Part shown: one piece after another, positions 36,105-45,407 of the stretch
Layout: each line of letters starts with the position of its first letter
Numbering within the stretch: position 1 is the first letter of the stretch
From: Coprococcus_C hominis
Lineage (GTDB): Bacteria > Bacillota > Clostridia > Lachnospirales > Lachnospiraceae
Reading direction: 5' to 3' (one strand)
Length of the DNA stretch: 64,000 nt
Assembly: GCF_020687505.1 (NCBI RefSeq)
Contig: NZ_JAJEQT010000004.1
Notes under the pieces: generated by a model
Seen by the model: only the letters and a program-made list of their open reading frames with translations
Told to the model about the DNA's origin: nothing
Database searches by the model: none
Translations under genes and position numbers: made by a program

Positions 36105-36728
36105 ATGCATTATATTACGATTATCATTTGTTGTTCTTTTCTAGCTTTATGCTTTGTTGTCTCGCGAAATGTCTCCCGGTTTAAGAAAACACACGGGCAG
36201 AGCCGCGAGAGTCTTCTCGAACGCGAATCTGAAGCAAATTCCGTACGGAAGGCGGATATCTCCACCCTTCCCTATATCGAAATCCCTCTGGATACGCTTC
36301 CAGTTGACGCACTCTCCGCATGTGGTCATTTCAGGCTTGCGGACGAACTGCATGCACTGGCGGGCAAAAAAATCTTAAATCTCTCTATGTATACGAATAC
36401 GGATTTGAAGATGATGTATGGTCCTGCCAACTTAGATACGTTGTCTGCCTGCGATGACGCCTACGCCGATCTGATCCTGCTTCTGAACAAGATCGGCAAA
36501 ACATTACTCGAAGCAAATGACGCTTCCAGCGCCGAGCAGTTTCTATCTTATGCAGTCTCTATCGGCTCTGACATTACCGCCAGCTACACGATGCTTGCAA
36601 CCATCTATGCGGACCGACACGACAAAAATCAACTCAATGAACTGATCCAAAAAGCTGAAACCATCACCTCTCTGTCCGGCAGGACGATCCAAATTAAGCT
36701 TCATTCTATCAAATCCGGACTAAAATAG
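36105..36728 (+). CDS. Membrane-anchored protein with TPR-like C-terminal half
   Basis: This 207-residue protein has an N-terminal helix (residues 4-20) followed by a basic stretch (RNVSRFKKTHGQSR), so the bulk should be cytoplasmic. Residues 120-205 form amphipathic helices with alanine-rich TPR-like spacing (LLEANDASSAEQFLSYAVSI, SYTMLATIYADRHDK). No family was recognised. Its stop is three bases from the stop of the convergent DUF815 ATPase gene, with no clear terminator between. Confidence 0.7.
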   Translation: MHYITIIICCSFLALCFVVSRNVSRFKKTHGQSRESLLERESEANSVRKADISTLPYIEIPLDTLPVDALSACGHFRLADELHALAGKKILNLSMYTNTDLKMMYGPANLDTLSACDDAYADLILLLNKIGKTLLEANDASSAEQFLSYAVSIGSDITASYTMLATIYADRHDKNQLNELIQKAETITSLSGRTIQIKLHSIKSGLK

Positions 36729-36731
36729 CAA

Positions 36732-38039
36732 TCATGCTTTTCCTAACAGATAATTCATGAACTGCTGGGCAGTACGTCCGGACACACCGCCATGGGAAAG
36801 CTCCCACTTGTTTGCCTCTGCTAAAAGCTCCTGCTCGGTAAGCCCGATCTCCGGATGCTTCTTCGCAAGTCCCAGTACGATATCATTAAATTCATTTCTT
36901 GACGGACGCGAATAACTGATCGTCACACCAAACCGGTTGACCAAAGAAAGCTTCTCCTGCATCGTATCGGAACGGTGCATGCCGTTATCGGTCTCCACAT
37001 CATCCCGGTCATTCCACGTTTCCTTGATCAGATGTCTACGGTTTGAGGTCGCATAGATCAGCACATTATCCGGTTTTGTCTCAAGTCCGCCCTCGATTAC
37101 CGCTTTCAGATATTTATACTCTATCTCAAATTCCTCGAACGACAGATCATCCATATAAATGATAAACTTATAATTCCGGTTCTTCACATGCGAGATCACA
37201 GCAGATAAGTCCTTAAACTGATGCTTGTAAATCTCAATCATACGCAGTCCCTGCTCATAATACTGGTTAATGATTGCCTTGATACTTGTGGATTTACCGG
37301 TACCACTGTCGCCAAACAACAGACAGTTATTCGCTTTCTTTCCAAGCACAAACGCCTCTGTATTATCTACAAGCTTTTTCTTCTGAATCTCATAACCAAT
37401 CAGATCATCCAGCATTACCTTATCTGTATTCGTGATTGGGATAAATTCCAGTTCCTTACCCTCATCATGGCGGATACGAAATGCCTTGTTCAGACCAAAC
37501 ATGCCAACACCATACTGCTTGTAAAAAGCGGTCATGATAGCAAAGATCTCATCGACACTTTCCGCCTCGCTGACACGGTCGCTGATATCACGCACCTTCT
37601 CACTGACATTCTGGTTATACATCTGTTCCTTCTTCGGCAGTGACTTGTAATTCGTGATTGTTGTGAAACAGTCAATGCCAAGATCCTTCTCGATCGGTGC
37701 AAAATCAAAATGGAACAACCGCTTGAAGATTGCATAATCATTTTTTGCAAATGCATTGACTGAGCCATCTCCTGCGCCAACCTTCTCGCAGGTAAGCGTA
37801 AATGAATTCTCATTTGTGATCAGCAAAAACGCCAGATAATCCTGCCACAGATTCCGGTTGAAGCCATAGCTTGTTGCCACATCCAGAATCCGCTTGATCT
37901 GCTGGTAAATCCGTGTGACCAATTCCTCCTTGGTACTCGTCTTCTTCTCCCATGCCTCAAAAATATCCGCCATGCAATATAAGATACTGTCTTGCCCTAA
38001 ATCACGATATAAAACGAGTCCCGGTACTTCTTTGTACAT
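36732..38039 (-). CDS. DUF815-family AAA ATPase
   Basis: This 435-residue protein has a C-terminal P-loop domain of the DUF815 family: Walker A LLFGDSGTGKST, Walker B FIIYMDDLSFE, sensor ATSNRRHL, and the closing GGVSGRTAQQFMNYL. The N-terminal half is all-helical and variable. It is cytoplasmic. DUF815 ATPases are widespread but have no settled role. It is four bases downstream of the AI-2E transporter gene and likely cotranscribed with it. Confidence 0.88.
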   Translation of the reverse strand: MYKEVPGLVLYRDLGQDSILYCMADIFEAWEKKTSTKEELVTRIYQQIKRILDVATSYGFNRNLWQDYLAFLLITNENSFTLTCEKVGAGDGSVNAFAKNDYAIFKRLFHFDFAPIEKDLGIDCFTTITNYKSLPKKEQMYNQNVSEKVRDISDRVSEAESVDEIFAIMTAFYKQYGVGMFGLNKAFRIRHDEGKELEFIPITNTDKVMLDDLIGYEIQKKKLVDNTEAFVLGKKANNCLLFGDSGTGKSTSIKAIINQYYEQGLRMIEIYKHQFKDLSAVISHVKNRNYKFIIYMDDLSFEEFEIEYKYLKAVIEGGLETKPDNVLIYATSNRRHLIKETWNDRDDVETDNGMHRSDTMQEKLSLVNRFGVTISYSRPSRNEFNDIVLGLAKKHPEIGLTEQELLAEANKWELSHGGVSGRTAQQFMNYLLGKA

Positions 38040-38043
38040 GTTG

Positions 38044-39282
38044 TTACATCTCCTTGTTTTGTTTTTTACTGTCCGTTTTTTCGACTTTTGATTTCATTGC
38101 AAACAGCCGCCTGCCTGCCGATTCAAGTGGGACTACATCGTCCGGCACCTGTTTGTCATCAACATTAATCTCCCGTTTTTTTATTCTCCGGTACACGATT
38201 GACCGGAAATATGCATAAAGCACAGACACAAGCGGAATGAAGATAAACATTCCGACCACACCCATCAGGTCTCCGCCGGCAATCACAGCCAGAAGCACCC
38301 AGATCGCGGGCAGATTAATGTCTCCGCCGACAAGCTTCGGATAGATAAAATAATTCTCTATAAACTGTAAAATAAAGAACAATAACACAAACCACAGCAC
38401 CTGCTTCGGGTCAACAACCAGAAGCAGAAAGCATCCGATAAAAAGTCCGATAAATGCACCAAACACCGGTATCAATGCCGTAAATGCAATCAGAACGCCA
38501 ATCGTAAGCGGATATTGTATGCCCGCGATTGCCATCGCAATCATGAACATGATTCCGAGGATGATACCCTCCCGGAACTGTCCGGTAAAAAACTTGGAGA
38601 ATGTCGTACTTGCTATCTTACCGAACACCATCAGCTCATCTGCCGTCTTTTCCTTGAACAACGCATAGATGACAAGCTTCGTCTGCCTGCCGAGCTTCTC
38701 TTTCTGTGCCAGAATATATGCGGAAAAAATAATCCCGATAAATATATTTATGACGGTTCCAATGATAGATGAGAAGATAGAAACCGTCGCCGACATGATC
38801 TCTCCGCCGTTATCATTGAAGAACGAGAATATCTGGTCAAAATCCGGTTCAATGCCAGCAATCTTCTCCGATATTGCCGGAACATTCTTCGTATATGCAA
38901 GTGCAAGCTCCTTCGCCCGGTTTACAAATCCGGGCAGAAGCTCTTTCACCTTTCCAACCGTATCCGCAACCTCCGGTACAACTACAAACAGCACAAGCGC
39001 TATAAAAAGCAGTGCCGCGATATACGTAAGCACCATGCTGATCGGGCGCCGGAACCGGTACAGGCGGTTTTTTTCATTCTTGAAGATTCCCTGTTCGATT
39101 CCGCGCATCGGAATATTCAACACAAACGCAATCCCGCATCCAATCAAAAATGGAAGCAGCACAGAAAAAACCATACCGAAAAATCCACTTATAATATGCA
39201 GATGATTGACTACAAATATCAGAAGTACCGTAAAAGTAATAATCGCAAGTATCAATTGTACCAGATGTTTTTTGTCTTTCAT
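38044..39282 (-). CDS. AI-2E family (YtvI/PerM-like) transporter
   Basis: This 412-residue polytopic protein has about eight helices and the family core GILVAFTALIPVFGAFIG-like segment (read here as GVLIAFTALIPVFGAFIGLF), then PKLVGGDINLPAIWVLLAVIAGG. Members export small molecules or ions; TqsA and PerM are named examples, and the substrate is unknown here. The start at 39282 has no ribosome site of its own. A six-codon frame with AGGAGG ends one base before it (39284-39304), which suggests translational coupling. Confidence 0.88.
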   Translation of the reverse strand: MKDKKHLVQLILAIITFTVLLIFVVNHLHIISGFFGMVFSVLLPFLIGCGIAFVLNIPMRGIEQGIFKNEKNRLYRFRRPISMVLTYIAALLFIALVLFVVVPEVADTVGKVKELLPGFVNRAKELALAYTKNVPAISEKIAGIEPDFDQIFSFFNDNGGEIMSATVSIFSSIIGTVINIFIGIIFSAYILAQKEKLGRQTKLVIYALFKEKTADELMVFGKIASTTFSKFFTGQFREGIILGIMFMIAMAIAGIQYPLTIGVLIAFTALIPVFGAFIGLFIGCFLLLVVDPKQVLWFVLLFFILQFIENYFIYPKLVGGDINLPAIWVLLAVIAGGDLMGVVGMFIFIPLVSVLYAYFRSIVYRRIKKREINVDDKQVPDDVVPLESAGRRLFAMKSKVEKTDSKKQNKEM

Positions 39283-39283
39283 T

Positions 39284-39304
39284 CTAATCTGCTGTATCAG
39301 TCAT
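39284..39304 (-). other. Six-codon minicistron coupled to the AI-2E gene
   Basis: Reading leftward, AGGAGG is followed 8 nt later by ATG, five codons and TAG (product MTDTAD). TAG is one base before the ATG of the transporter gene. The only good ribosome site in the interval belongs to this mini-frame, so reinitiation is the simplest way to translate the transporter. Confidence 0.45.
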
Positions 39305-39324
39305 ACAGCAAGCCTCCTTCTATT

Positions 39325-41310
39325 CTACCGGTTGATGCAGGCTCTCGCTGTCTTTCCCGGTGCCGCAGCTCCCTTCGGTACGAGCACAATCTGGATTCCC
39401 TCCAGACGTTTCGCCAGACCGCTTGTACCACTCATCTGACCATTCTTTGCCCAATCCAACCAACCGTATGACTGCACATGTACACGATAGTAAATATCAT
39501 ACTGCTGTGCTGCCTGTCCAGTCAGTTCAATCTGAATTGCCTCGAGACGCTTGCCAAGCCCGCTCGTTCCACTCGTTGTTCCATTGGATACCCAATTCTG
39601 CCAGCCAAATGTCTGTACGTGTGTCTTGTAACGGACACCACCGTTTATATTTCTTCCAAGGCGAATCTGGATTGCCTCCAGACGCTTTGCCTTTCCACTT
39701 GTTCCACTCATCGTGCCATCAGCGCGCCAGTTATTCTCCCAGCCAAACGTCTGCACATGCGTTTTGTAATTGATGCTACCCGGATACGCGGATACAAACG
39801 TCTTCGACGTTGCAACGCCCGGATTTGCACCCTTTGGTACGATCACGATATTGATTGCCTCCAGACGTTTTGCCAGACCTTCGGTTCCTGCCATCTCTCC
39901 ATTCTTGGACCAATCTAACCAACCATACGTCTGCGCATGCACACGATAATATACATCGTATTTATCCTTGTTGGCACCGGTCAATTCAATGCAGATGGCT
40001 TCCAGACGTTTTGCCTCTCCCGTCGTTCCACTCATCACACCATTTTCTTTCCAGTCCTGCCAGCCATAGCTTTGCACATGCGTCTTATAACGGATACCCA
40101 GATTACTGTCCCCGGATACGCGGATTGTGATACCCTCCAGACGCTTTGCACTTCCGACAGTTCCTGCCATTTTACCATTGGATACTTCATTTTCCCAACC
40201 AAATGTCTGCACATGTGTCTTGTAAGATACCGTGATGTTCGGTGCCAGATTCTTTACCTCCGGATTGTTCTCTGCCGTATTTTCCATCCGGCTTCTATAA
40301 TGATTCCGGATAAACTGTCCAGCCTTCGTCAGATCATCAACGGTCCAGCCGCTTGTCTTTCCACAACTGCTCTTGATCAGGGCAGAACTTTCATTCTTAT
40401 TACACAAACTCCAGACGCAATAGCTGACGTTGCGGTCATCACACCGCTTCATCCACTCTGCCGCCTTGTTCAGATCGACATTTCCATTTCCACTCGCCTC
40501 GGACAGTCCAAACTCGGATACAAATACCGGAAGTCCCTTGTCGATCGCAGTACCGATCTTCGCCGTCAGCCACTGATTATGGCTGGACTCAGAAGCATAG
40601 AAATGAAATGCATACATTAAATTGCTGTAGCCACGGATTGGATCATCCGCCGGCTCATACGTATGTCCCTGATTTCCAAGCTGTGACCATGTCGGTGTTC
40701 CTACGATAATGATTGCGTCCTTGTCATATGCACGGATTGTCTGAATAACTTCTGTCGCATAGCTCTTGATATCAGACCAAGGACAGTTGCTCGGCTCGTT
40801 GCAGATCTCATAGATGACATTGTCGTAATTTTTATACTTCTGTGCCATCTCCTTGAAGAAGCTCCTCGCCTCGCTCGTATAATTCTTCGGATTCACGTTT
40901 AACAGATGCCAGTCAATAATCGCATACATGCCAAGCTCTGTTGCATACTGCACGCCATCTGTTACTTTTTTCTTCATACCGTTCCGGTCGCTGTAATAAC
41001 CGCCCTCATCGACATACATCGCAAGACGGATCGCATTTGCGCCCCAGTCATCGCGCAGCGTCTGATAGGCTGCCTTGTTATTGTACTGACCAAACCACTG
41101 CAGTCCATGTGTACTCACACCATGAATTTGGAATGGCTGTCCATTCTTATCTACCAGCTGTGTACCCTTGACTGCCAGCTTTCCATGTGTCGAAACTGCT
41201 GTTGCCGCAGCCGCCTCTGCCTCCTTCGCCGGCGTAAGCACTGTTACCACACTGAGCACCAGTACGACTGTCATCAACCATGCGAGAATCCTTCTCTTCG
41301 TTTGTTTCAT
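39325..41310 (-). CDS. Secreted GH5 endoglucanase with six ChW repeats
   Basis: The product is 661 residues from ATG 41310 behind GGGAGG. It has a signal peptide (residues 1-33, ending EAEAA) and a GH5 catalytic domain of about 290 residues. The acid/base Glu is in YEICNEPSN and the nucleophile Glu in VFVSEFGLSE, as in subfamily GH5_2 cellulases. The C-terminal half holds six clostridial hydrophobic repeats with GW (ChW), each with the core KTHVQTFGW / MSGTSGLAKRLEAI, arranged as two triplets split by a short linker. It probably cleaves beta-1,4-glucans outside the cell, with the repeats holding it to the surface. Confidence 0.92.
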   Translation of the reverse strand: MKQTKRRILAWLMTVVLVLSVVTVLTPAKEAEAAAATAVSTHGKLAVKGTQLVDKNGQPFQIHGVSTHGLQWFGQYNNKAAYQTLRDDWGANAIRLAMYVDEGGYYSDRNGMKKKVTDGVQYATELGMYAIIDWHLLNVNPKNYTSEARSFFKEMAQKYKNYDNVIYEICNEPSNCPWSDIKSYATEVIQTIRAYDKDAIIIVGTPTWSQLGNQGHTYEPADDPIRGYSNLMYAFHFYASESSHNQWLTAKIGTAIDKGLPVFVSEFGLSEASGNGNVDLNKAAEWMKRCDDRNVSYCVWSLCNKNESSALIKSSCGKTSGWTVDDLTKAGQFIRNHYRSRMENTAENNPEVKNLAPNITVSYKTHVQTFGWENEVSNGKMAGTVGSAKRLEGITIRVSGDSNLGIRYKTHVQSYGWQDWKENGVMSGTTGEAKRLEAICIELTGANKDKYDVYYRVHAQTYGWLDWSKNGEMAGTEGLAKRLEAINIVIVPKGANPGVATSKTFVSAYPGSINYKTHVQTFGWENNWRADGTMSGTSGKAKRLEAIQIRLGRNINGGVRYKTHVQTFGWQNWVSNGTTSGTSGLGKRLEAIQIELTGQAAQQYDIYYRVHVQSYGWLDWAKNGQMSGTSGLAKRLEGIQIVLVPKGAAAPGKTARACINR

Positions 41311-41371
41311 TGCATTTCCTCCCTTTTCCCTTCTCTTTGTAACCCTCATTTATCTTCATCCGTCGTCCGGA

Positions 41372-42208
41372 TTATATACTTGCCGCATACACATCCCGCT
41401 TGGAAATGCCACGATCTTTCGCGACCAGCTTCATCGCTTCTTTTTTGTCGATTCCCTGATCGAGATACATCTGCAGATGTTCCTCAATGCTCATCGCTTC
41501 CCATTTTTGCTGTGCTTCCTTCTCGATTGCTTCCCGCGACAAGCCTTCGATCACCAAAATGCATTCGCCCTTCGGCTCTTCCTGCGCGTAGAAATCGCTC
41601 GCTTCCTGCAACGTCGTTTTCCAGAATGTCTCATGCTTCTTCGTGATTTCCCGGCAGACCGTAACCGAACGGTTTCCAAGCACGCCAAGCAGCTCCTGCA
41701 ATGTCTTCTTCAAACGATGTGGTGCTTCATAGACCACCATCGTACGCGTCTCCCGCGCCAGCTCCGCAAGTACCGCCTGCCGTTCTTTTTTATCCATCGG
41801 CAAAAACGCTTCAAATGCAAATCGTCTGGTTGCCTGCCCGGACGCGATCAGTGCATTGACCGCCGCACACGCCCCCGGCACCGGAACCACTTTGATTCCT
41901 GCCTCATAGCACTGCTTCGTGATTTCCTCTCCCGGATCGGAAATTCCCGGCGTTCCGGCATCCGTAATCACTGCAATATTCATGCCTTCCAGAAGCTTGC
42001 CTACAAGCACCTGTGCTTTTTCATATTTATTATGTTCATGATAGCTAGTCATCGGTGTCTTGATGTCGAAATGATTGAGCAGCTTGATACTGTTTCTCGT
42101 GTCCTCCGCCGCGATCAGATCTACCTCTCCAAGCAGCCGCACCGCCCGGTAGGTCATATCCTCCAGATTGCCGATTGGCGTTGCAATCAAATACAATGTT
42201 CCCGCCAT
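41372..42208 (-). CDS. rsmI: 16S rRNA (cytidine-1402 2'-O)-methyltransferase
   Basis: This 278-residue tetrapyrrole-methylase fold enzyme has the N-terminal LYLIATPIGNLEDMTYRAV, AEDTRNSIKLL, the SAM loop DAGTPGISDPG and VPGACAAVNALIASG. It modifies ribosomal C1402 together with RsmH. It is the last member of the tmk-yaaR-holB-yaaT-yabB-rsmI order known from Bacillus, and its ATG abuts the yabB-type stop. The GH5 gene follows 61 bases downstream without a clear terminator, so some read-through is possible. Confidence 0.94.
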   Translation of the reverse strand: MAGTLYLIATPIGNLEDMTYRAVRLLGEVDLIAAEDTRNSIKLLNHFDIKTPMTSYHEHNKYEKAQVLVGKLLEGMNIAVITDAGTPGISDPGEEITKQCYEAGIKVVPVPGACAAVNALIASGQATRRFAFEAFLPMDKKERQAVLAELARETRTMVVYEAPHRLKKTLQELLGVLGNRSVTVCREITKKHETFWKTTLQEASDFYAQEEPKGECILVIEGLSREAIEKEAQQKWEAMSIEEHLQMYLDQGIDKKEAMKLVAKDRGISKRDVYAASI

Positions 42209-42967
42209 TTATCTGTCTCCATATCGTGTCAGCAGATCCTCGGTGTACGAACCGTCCCTGTTATATACAACAAGTGCCGGCTCTACCTTGAGCATCGTCC
42301 GACCGCCTTTATTTCCTTCAATCAAAACCATATTCGGTTCCTTGTCTGCATACGGCTGCACCATACACATACGCTTCGGTTCGATCCGGTACTCTGACAT
42401 CAGACGTATGATCTCTGCCAGTCGGAATGGTTTATGTACCATCGCAAATGTACCGCCCTCACAAAGCAGATACGCCGCTGCCTTTATCACGTCCAAAAGC
42501 TCCATCAATATCTCATGCCGCGCAATGTTCTTTGGGGAATTCTCATTTTCCAGCCCATGATTCCCCTTGATATAGGGCGGATTACTTGTAACCGCAGAAA
42601 AACTTCCCGGTTTGAAAAGCTCCCGCACCTGCCGCATATCGCCTTCCACAACAGAGATCTCTGTCTCCAATCCATTCATCTGCACACTACGCCTCGCCAT
42701 ATCCGCGCTGTACGCCTGCACCTCAAGTCCGGTAAAATGTCTGCCCTTGCCGCGCGCCTGCATCAGCATCGGGATCACGCCTGTCCCGGTCCCAAGATCG
42801 ATCACGGAACCATTCGGCGCACCTGTCGCAAAATCTGCAAGCAGCACTGCATCCATGCCAAAGCAGAATACGTCCTTGTTCTGAATGATATCGTAGCCAC
42901 GGCATTGCAGATCATCGATCCGCTCACCCGGTTTCAGCCACTTCTCTTTCTCATCCTTAGTCCTCAT
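42209..42967 (-). CDS. YabB/TrmN6-like tRNA1(Val) adenine-N6 methyltransferase
   Basis: This 252-residue class I methyltransferase has SAM motif I VIDLGTGTGVIPMLM and the N6-adenine/glutamine catalytic motif SNPPYIK, followed by the ENENSPKNIARHE segment typical of YfiC/YabB proteins. The C-terminal strands include PNMVLIEGNKGG. It probably methylates an adenine near the anticodon of tRNA. It overlaps yaaT by 11 bases and abuts rsmI. Bacillus yabA would be expected between yaaT and yabB but is absent here. Confidence 0.88.
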   Translation of the reverse strand: MRTKDEKEKWLKPGERIDDLQCRGYDIIQNKDVFCFGMDAVLLADFATGAPNGSVIDLGTGTGVIPMLMQARGKGRHFTGLEVQAYSADMARRSVQMNGLETEISVVEGDMRQVRELFKPGSFSAVTSNPPYIKGNHGLENENSPKNIARHEILMELLDVIKAAAYLLCEGGTFAMVHKPFRLAEIIRLMSEYRIEPKRMCMVQPYADKEPNMVLIEGNKGGRTMLKVEPALVVYNRDGSYTEDLLTRYGDR

Positions 42968-43901
42968 CGAGCTTTGACTTTCCTTCCTTGCGCTCCAGAT
43001 TCTCCAGTTCCTTCAACTCTTTGTCGGACGAGCCATCATTGCCGCCCTTCTTACCATGGCCGCCACCTTTTTGACCGCCTTTTTTCTTCGGTCTGAAACG
43101 AAGCTCATCGACCTTGTACTCTTCTATTTCAAATGTATCATCTTCCTGTGCCACCTTCAGTTTTACCTTCTGGCGCAGGACACTAACTGCCGTTACCTCG
43201 CCGGTTTTGCCATCAAATGTCTTCACGACATCTCCAACATTTGGAAGTTTTTTATTCAAATATTCATAAGTCTCCTGCTCATGAGCCAGACAACACATCA
43301 GTCTGCCACACACACCGGAAATCTTCCCCGGATTCAACGACAGATTCTGCTCTTTTGCCATCTTGATGGAAACTGGTCCAAACTCCGACAGATGTGCATT
43401 ACAGCAAAGCCGTCTGCCACAGATGCCAATGCCGCCGAGAATCTTTGTCTCATCCCGCACACCTACCTGACGCAGCTCAATACGTGTCTTGAATACCGCT
43501 GCCAGATCTTTGACCAGCTCACGAAAATCCACTCTGCCATCCGCCGTGAAATAAAACAATACCTTGCTGTTATCAAATGAATACTCCGCTCCGATCAGCT
43601 TCATTTCCAGACCGCGCTTTTCGATCTTCTCCTTGCAGATGACCATTGCTTTTTTATTTTTCTCTAAATTCTCCGCATGCTTCTTCTCATCCGCCTCGGT
43701 TGCGATCCGGATGATCGGCTTTAACTCGCCCTGCAGCTTCGTCTCATCCACTTCCCTGCGTCCGAGCACAACCTTTCCAAACTCTACGCCATGCTGTGTC
43801 TCCACAATGACATATCTGCCCGGATCAATCTTATAATTGAGCGGATTGAAAAAATATATCTTTCCATTCTCACGGAAACGAACTCCGATTACTTCTTTCA
43901 T
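42957..43901 (-). CDS. PSP1-domain protein YaaT (RicT)
   Basis: This 314-residue protein has the PSP1 core with Cys pairs in GGIGICGRRLCCNAHL and GVCGRLMCCLAHEQETY, which in Bacillus RicT help bind 4Fe-4S clusters in the RicAFT complex. That complex acts on RNase Y processing and phosphorelay control. The tail beyond residue 270 is Lys/Gly/His-rich (KKKGGQKGGGHGKKGG) and then acidic, longer than in Bacillus, and likely disordered. It overlaps holB by 4 bases (ATGA). Confidence 0.9.
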   Translation of the reverse strand: MKEVIGVRFRENGKIYFFNPLNYKIDPGRYVIVETQHGVEFGKVVLGRREVDETKLQGELKPIIRIATEADEKKHAENLEKNKKAMVICKEKIEKRGLEMKLIGAEYSFDNSKVLFYFTADGRVDFRELVKDLAAVFKTRIELRQVGVRDETKILGGIGICGRRLCCNAHLSEFGPVSIKMAKEQNLSLNPGKISGVCGRLMCCLAHEQETYEYLNKKLPNVGDVVKTFDGKTGEVTAVSVLRQKVKLKVAQEDDTFEIEEYKVDELRFRPKKKGGQKGGGHGKKGGNDGSSDKELKELENLERKEGKSKLDED

Positions 43902-44899
43902 TCTTCAGCCGATGCCTCCTCTTTTAAAGTCAGAAGCAACAGTTCGATTGTCACTTCAAAATTCGCATTGGCAAGCAGTCGCTGCTCTGCCTTTGCGATC
44001 GCATCAATCTTGTCCTCGATGCTCTTAAATGTTAGCTTTCCAGCCTGTTTCTTCAAGGTAGAAAACTCGTTTTTAAACAGGATTTTATCGACATTTCCGG
44101 TTACCTTCAGCATCATGGCATCCCGGTACCACATCATCATCAAATCCATGTAATCATTCATAGACATCTTAAACTGCTCGATATCCTTGACCGCTTTTCC
44201 AAGCGTCTCCACATCCATCTCGTCGATATGCGCCAGCACGCCAACAACCGAATCCACGATCGCCGCATACTCGTCATTGCCTGCGAGCTTGATTGCCTTT
44301 CCAAGATTACCCTGTGCAAAATCGAGACAGAAATATGCCTTTTCCTTTGTCAGTCCCATTACATTCGTCAGATATGCCAGCACATCGCGCTCACGGATTG
44401 GCTTCGTCTGCAGCTTCAGGCAACGGGATTTCACTGTTTCCAACAGCTTATCAAGATTTGTCGTAAGCAACAGGATCACCGCATACGCCGGTGGCTCCTC
44501 AATCGTCTTCAACATGGCATTTTGTGCCTGTACATTCAAAAGCTCCGCATCCGGGATAATGTAAATCTTATACTTTCCTTTATACGGTTTGATGTCAATT
44601 GTATTTATGAGCTGGTCACGAACCTCATCCACTGAAATCAGATTCGGCTTCTCATGCGTTACCGTGATGATATCCGGATAGTTTCCGGTTGAAACCTGTA
44701 AGCAGGACTGACAGGTTCCACAGGCTTCTGTACCGCCTGCCTCACACTCCAGTGTCTCCGCAAATGCATAGGCAAGCGCTTTTTTTCCGCTGCCGGCATC
44801 TCCGCTTATAATATACGCATGCGCAACATTTCCCGTTTCAATGCTGCTCTTAAAATGTGCAATTATATCCTCGTGGCCCACTATTCCTTTAAATCCCAT
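43898..44899 (-). CDS. holB: DNA polymerase III subunit delta'
   Basis: This 333-residue clamp-loader subunit has a P-loop-like GDAGSGKKALAY and a zinc module ECEAGGTEACGTCQSC. It also has IIPDAELLNVQAQNAMLKTIEEPP and the sensor region LLLTTNLDKLLETVKSRC. The P-loop has Lys-Lys instead of Lys-Thr/Ser, in keeping with the family's reduced ATP binding. It lies between yaaR and yaaT, as in other Firmicutes, and GAGGGAACG precedes the ATG. Confidence 0.92.
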   Translation of the reverse strand: MGFKGIVGHEDIIAHFKSSIETGNVAHAYIISGDAGSGKKALAYAFAETLECEAGGTEACGTCQSCLQVSTGNYPDIITVTHEKPNLISVDEVRDQLINTIDIKPYKGKYKIYIIPDAELLNVQAQNAMLKTIEEPPAYAVILLLTTNLDKLLETVKSRCLKLQTKPIRERDVLAYLTNVMGLTKEKAYFCLDFAQGNLGKAIKLAGNDEYAAIVDSVVGVLAHIDEMDVETLGKAVKDIEQFKMSMNDYMDLMMMWYRDAMMLKVTGNVDKILFKNEFSTLKKQAGKLTFKSIEDKIDAIAKAEQRLLANANFEVTIELLLLTLKEEASAEE

Positions 44900-44927
44900 A
44901 GCGTTCCCTCACTTTCTTTTTATTCGT

Positions 44928-45374
44928 TTATGTTGATATATCGATCAGCAATCCGCGGATATCATCGATCTTGCCGAGGATCGCGAGATGATCTTTCTCT
45001 TCCTTCATCAGTTCCTGTGCCAGATCGTCAAGGTTTTTATCCACCTGCCGGATGATACCGTACACCCGGTGTCTGCCGCGGCGATCTAAGAAATTTTCTC
45101 TTGAAAATTCATGTGCATTTGCCGCAACCTCATTCATAAATTCTTTGATAGAGGTGCGGTATTTCTTCATATCCTTGATATCCATGTGCTTGGCAATCTT
45201 CTCGCCCTGCTCCTCGATATCCTTCATCAGTCCGGTCAGTTTTTCCTTCAGATCGGCTTTATCTATGTTGCGGATGAGAGTAAACTTGAACTCTTCGTCC
45301 GTCGCCTTCTGGCTCTTGGGGGCTTCCATCTGCGTCAATTGCTGTAATTGACTGATCTTCACATTGTTGTCCAC
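44928..45374 (-). CDS. YaaR family (DUF327) protein
   Basis: This 148-residue, mostly helical cytoplasmic protein has the DUF327 pattern: an N-terminal polar arm, the helix KYRTSIKEFMNEVAANA, then RHRVYGIIRQVDKNLDDLAQE near the C-terminus. Its biochemical role is not known. Its position between tmk and holB is conserved across Firmicutes. A purine-rich AGGAGAG site lies before the ATG. Confidence 0.88.
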   Translation of the reverse strand: MDNNVKISQLQQLTQMEAPKSQKATDEEFKFTLIRNIDKADLKEKLTGLMKDIEEQGEKIAKHMDIKDMKKYRTSIKEFMNEVAANAHEFSRENFLDRRGRHRVYGIIRQVDKNLDDLAQELMKEEKDHLAILGKIDDIRGLLIDIST

Positions 45375-45407
45375 GTACTCTCCTCCTTTCGGTATCTTTG
45401 TTGCAGC

